Source of the DNA: Verrucomicrobiaceae bacterium
GTDB lineage: Bacteria > Verrucomicrobiota > Verrucomicrobiia > Verrucomicrobiales > Verrucomicrobiaceae
Reading direction: 5' to 3'
NCBI GenBank assembly: GCA_027484445.1
Contig: JAIXSY010000044.1
Location: forward strand, 38,886-102,885
DNA: 64,000 bases
Position numbers and translations under genes: made by a program. Under the pieces are notes generated by a model. The model saw only the letters and a program-made list of their open reading frames with translations. It ran no database searches and had not been told where the DNA came from. Every line of letters begins with the position of its first letter. Positions within the stretch are counted from its first letter, which is position 1. Below, piece after piece: positions 61,372 to 64,000 of this stretch.

Positions 61372-62364
61372 GTGGACGAAATCGATCTCCTCATCTCCCA
61401 GCCCAACGACGCTTACTTCAAGCAGGTCTTCTCCGATCCGCAGCGTGCCACGCTCTTTTTCCAAACGCACCTCGATGCCGAGGTAGTAGCGCTGATCGAC
61501 TGGCCCTCCCTGAAGCTGGAGCCCACCTCCTTTGTGAAGCAAACGCTCCAGCAGACCCATTCCGACCTCCTCTTCAGCGTGCGGCTAGGCGAGCGTGAGA
61601 TGAAGCTCTATCTCCTCTTCGAGCACCAGACCAAGGTGGATGCCGAGATGCCGCTGCGGGTGCTCGGTTATGTGCTGGAGATCCTGCTGGCTCATCAAAA
61701 GACTCACGGGCTGCCCCTGCCGCCCGTGCTCCCCTTTGTCCTGCATCAGGGACCCGACCGCTGGACGGTCTCGCCCTGCTTTGAGGACATGTTTGAGCTG
61801 AGCGACGCCCATGCCAGAGTGCTCCTGCCCTACCTGCCCAAGTTCCGTCACGCGCTGCTCGATCTCACGCAAAGTGACCCCGACAAAGACGAGATCCACG
61901 ATCAACTGCGGCTTGTGTTTCAGCTCATGAAAATGGCCCGGCAGAAGAGGGTGGCGGAATTTCTGCTTTGGATCGCCGAAGCGATGTCACAGCCTGAATG
62001 GGAAGTGGAGGAAGCACTGATTTTGCTGAGCTACCTCTACGCCATGAGCGTGGACGTGACGATTGACGAGAAACAGATCGCCCATAGCTTGGAGCAGAAG
62101 CCGAACCTGAAGGAAAACGTCATGTCACTCGCCCAACAACTCATCGCCCGTGGAGAAGCCAGAGGAGAAGCTCGTGGAGAGGCTCGTGGTATCGCGCTCG
62201 GAGAGGCTCGCGGAGTCTGGATTGGCAAGATTCAATTGCTGGAGCAAATGATGGCCGGGGCCGTCACGACGACGGCTGAACTAGAGGCTCTGGACCTGCA
62301 AAAGCTCGAGGAGCGCTTCACTGTCCTGGAGCAGGCCTATGCGGCCAAGTTCAAGCAGCTTTAA
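61372..62364 (+). CDS. Rpn family recombination-promoting nuclease / putative transposase
   Basis: 330 residues from GTG 61372 (start uncertain; TTG 61345 is possible). N-terminal PNDAYFKQVFSDPQRATLFF and the PD-(D/E)XK core THSDLLFSVRL plus YLLFEHQTKVDAEMPLRVLG (D and E-x-Q/K) are the RpnA/transposase_31 signature. The C-terminal end has tandem RGEARGEARGEARG repeats. Rpn proteins stimulate RecA-independent recombination. The gene lies between an intact NlpC/P60 gene and a second copy of that gene's 3' end, which suggests involvement in a duplication or gene-conversion event. Confidence 0.85.
   Translation: MDEIDLLISQPNDAYFKQVFSDPQRATLFFQTHLDAEVVALIDWPSLKLEPTSFVKQTLQQTHSDLLFSVRLGEREMKLYLLFEHQTKVDAEMPLRVLGYVLEILLAHQKTHGLPLPPVLPFVLHQGPDRWTVSPCFEDMFELSDAHARVLLPYLPKFRHALLDLTQSDPDKDEIHDQLRLVFQLMKMARQKRVAEFLLWIAEAMSQPEWEVEEALILLSYLYAMSVDVTIDEKQIAHSLEQKPNLKENVMSLAQQLIARGEARGEARGEARGIALGEARGVWIGKIQLLEQMMAGAVTTTAELEALDLQKLEERFTVLEQAYAAKFKQL
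62150..62215 (+). repeat. Tandem repeats encoding Arg-Gly-Glu-Ala units
   Basis: Repeats of about 12 bp (GAAGCTCGTGGA-like units) inside the Rpn gene encode RGEA units and are a hot spot for length change. Such repeats are common in the C-termini of Rpn proteins. Confidence 0.7.
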
Positions 62365-62377
62365 GTTGGCAGCGTCG

Positions 62378-62542
62378 GAGGGCAAAGACATCACGCCCGA
62401 TTCCCCAAAGGGCCACACCTTCATCGTCATCGCCGGCCTGCGGCTGGACACCGGCTACCACGGCGAAAACGAAGGCACCATCGGGTCCACCCGCTCCCGC
62501 CCCAGCCAAGGCTACGTCGCCCGGCATCTGCCAGGATGGTGA
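62378..62542 (+). pseudogene. Truncated second copy of the NlpC/P60 3' end
   Basis: 165 bp aligned without gaps to 61071-61235. The protein reads SPKGHTFIVIAGLRLDTGYH and ends QGYVARHLPGW against QGYVARHPPGW in the intact gene. The two copies differ most in the first 35 bp and agree closely after that. No start or catalytic Cys region is present, so it is a remnant. Confidence 0.75.
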
Positions 62543-63247
62543 GGTGCGTCCTCCCCCGCCACGTGAATTGCCCCAAAGGCATCGCTAGGCCCATGCCAGA
62601 TATGCCCTGCCCCATCCCCCATGGGAGGTTGCCACCTGTGAGTCACACGCGCCCGCACGTCCTGCTTCCCAATCATCATCCCAGCCCGGTTTGGGGCCAT
62701 GAGCATCGCCGCCTAGCAGCTAGGCCCCTAGCCCCCCAATAGATCATCGGTGCCCGGTTTGTCGGATACCCAACACGGCCTAATCACGCCAGAATCCCGA
62801 GACGAAAAAATGATTTATTGCAATGATCATCAATGCATTGAGATTGCGACCTTACTTTTTGCCTGGCATCTTTTTTCCGGTGCGCAGCAATCGAGGCCGA
62901 CGGGGCGGAGGTGGTGCGGAGGCGGTGGGTTGCTGCGGCACGGGCGAAGCCGGGGCCGCTGCGGGGCGGAGCCTTCAAAAGCGGTGGGCGTGGCTGGTGA
63001 GTGGTGGCGGTGCAGGCGGTGGGTGGCGAAGCGCGGGGAGCTGCATCGCCACCACTCACGGGCCGCGTGGGTAGGCCGTTGGCTGCGCCGGGTGGTGGGT
63101 CGCATGAGGCATGACACGGGCGGGGGTTCGGGGCGGTTGGCCGTGGCGTGACTCATGCTTCAGCGGGGGCGGCGCCTGGGGGCCTTGCGGCCTGAGCACC
63201 TGCGGCGGAGGTGAGGCACGAACGCAGCCGCCTGATACCGGGAACGA
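62543..63247. other. GC-rich region with no confident gene
   Basis: Very GC-rich with several overlapping frames. On the minus strand a Pro/Ala-rich tail ends RLLRTGKKMPGKK at a TAA near 62856 and looks like a decayed C-terminus; its upstream frame is broken. It also contains the inverted repeat at 62997-63059. Confidence 0.35.
62997..63059. repeat. 19-bp inverted repeat
   Basis: GTGAGTGGTGGCGGTGCAG (62997-63015) and CTGCATCGCCACCACTCAC (63041-63059), one mismatch, 25-nt spacer. Could form a long hairpin; function unknown. Confidence 0.6.
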
Positions 63248-63372
63248 GGTAACTACACACAATGGCGGGTATAGTGGCGAGGCTCTGCGAGCGCACAGCA
63301 GGCCGCCGGGTCCCGGCGCTTTGGCCGGGTGGCGGCCTGCTGCACTATACAACGCATTGTGTCGTGGTTACC
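63248..63372. repeat. Large nested inverted repeat (MITE-like)
   Basis: Outer arms 63248-63276 (GGTAACTACACACAATGG start) and 63343-63372 (ending GTGTCGTGGTTACC) are complementary over about 29 bp with few mismatches. An inner perfect 12-bp stem, CAGCAGGCCGCC (63296-63307) with GGCGGCCTGCTG (63331-63342), lies within. No target duplication is visible. Confidence 0.65.
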
Positions 63373-63617
63373 GCTTTGGGTGCGGAGCTGCGAGGCTTTG
63401 CCGAGCACACTGGAAGCGATGGGTTCATCACCGGTGCGGAGCTGCGGCGATACGGAAAGCCGCACTGTTCTTTGTGGCAGGGGCGGGAGCGGGCGGAGCA
63501 TCCCCACGGCTGGCAACGGCGCGGAGCCGAGGAGCTTCGCGACGAGCTGGGTTATTGCCGCTCTGTCAACTATCGACTCCTGACCATTTCCAGTGAGGAG
63601 GATCAAAAGCTGTTGGA

Positions 63618-63932
63618 TTAATTCCCCGCAAGAGCCTCGAACATAACTATGGTTTTATCTTCGGGACAAAACTTGATTACAACGGCACCGCCTGAAGCGG
63701 GCAAGGTTAGAGTCGTTAAGCTCTTGCCCACATAAGGAGATAGCATCGTTCTGCGATTTCGAAGCACATTCGTCCAATCTTCCCCTCTCGCACCCAGCTT
63801 GATCTGCTCATCCAAAAAAGCTAAGTAAGATGCATCTAAAAGCTTGGTCTCTACGCTGGGCGAATATGTCTTTTCGACAGTGAAAAAAGATGCCAGGCAA
63901 ACAGAACGCGAATCAGCCCCATTTTTGATCAA
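63618..63932 (-). CDS. Small hypothetical protein
   Basis: 104 residues from TTG 63932; an in-frame stop lies directly upstream, so no longer start exists. Mixed alpha/beta sequence with YLAFLDEQIKLGARGEDWTN and a C-terminal IKFCPEDKTIVMFEALAG. No family recognised. Divergent from the gene at 63944, only 11 bp apart. Confidence 0.5.
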   Translation of the reverse strand: MIKNGADSRSVCLASFFTVEKTYSPSVETKLLDASYLAFLDEQIKLGARGEDWTNVLRNRRTMLSPYVGKSLTTLTLPASGGAVVIKFCPEDKTIVMFEALAGN

Positions 63933-63943
63933 ATTTTAGCCGC

Positions 63944-64000
63944 ATGAAAGTCGCTCAAGCCTTTGACAATCAACTCGATCCACTGGAAGAACAAGTTTCT
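63944..64000 (+). CDS. N-terminus of a gene cut by the right edge
   Basis: ATG 63944 opens MKVAQAFDNQLDPLEEQVS, open to the end of the window (19 residues). Too short to identify. Confidence 0.45.
   Translation, partial: MKVAQAFDNQLDPLEEQVS

Noticed and set aside
63248..63372. Integron attC site
   Set aside because: The ends do not carry RYYYAAC/GTTRRRY core sites and no integrase gene is nearby.
63262..63621. 119-codon plus-strand ORF
   Set aside because: Its first 37 codons lie inside the large nested inverted repeat, and the rest shows no family resemblance.
1..64000. CRISPR arrays, rRNA genes, prophage
   Set aside because: No regularly spaced direct repeats, no rRNA-like sequence and no phage structural or integrase genes were seen.

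Overview
The window looks like a chromosomal segment of a Verrucomicrobiota bacterium, probably near Prosthecobacter/Verrucomicrobium. This is an inference from gene style: GC-rich coding, large PAS/GAF hybrid kinases, a Ser/Thr kinase fused to WD40-like repeats, big secreted proteases with Ig-type repeats, and REP/RAYT elements. No rRNA or other taxonomic marker is present.

Bases 1-33,250 are mostly one polysaccharide (EPS/capsule) locus of the Wzx/Wzy type. It holds an initiating sugar-phosphate transferase, at least eight glycosyltransferases, a Wzx-type flippase, a Wzy/O-antigen-ligase-type membrane protein, an FkbM methyltransferase, an alkaline-phosphatase-superfamily transferase/phosphodiesterase, a Wza-like export lipoprotein, and a 1,016-residue protein that appears to join a Wzc-like co-polymerase to a Wza-like export domain. 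Regulators are interleaved: an H-NOX nitric-oxide sensor with its hybrid kinase, a STAS + HATPase/GAF/PP2C + receiver module resembling SypA/SypE, a second hybrid kinase with a degenerate receiver, and a NarL/LuxR response regulator.

The most striking signal is a 16-bp dyad, CCMC-N-CA-NN-TG-N-GGGG, often followed by ATT. I found it ten times between genes, usually 20-60 nt (once 84 nt) before the first gene of a transcription unit of this locus. An eleventh, weaker match lies inside a gene. None was noticed after 32.2 kb. It looks like the operator of a polysaccharide regulon that also includes the NO sensor.

From 33.4 to 38.7 kb there is a small sulfur group (YezD-like protein, tiny ORF, cysteine synthase, TauE/SafE permease), an AstE-like metallopeptidase, a CNNM/CBS protein and mtnA. 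Next comes an accessory island at 38.8-42.4 kb: a decayed gene, a two-gene unit with an FRG-domain protein interrupted by TGA, and a RAYT transposase bracketed by four REP hairpins. The island separates mtnA from mtnB-mtnD-mtnC (methionine salvage), all on the minus strand.

From 44.6 to 60.6 kb there is mostly housekeeping: tRNA-Gly(CCC), ribBA-ribH-nusB, a Ser/Thr kinase, gatC-gatA, a kexin-like secreted protease and purT. The last 3.5 kb is accessory again: an NlpC/P60-like lipoprotein, an Rpn-type nuclease lying between two copies of that gene's 3' end, large inverted repeats, and two small genes at the right edge.
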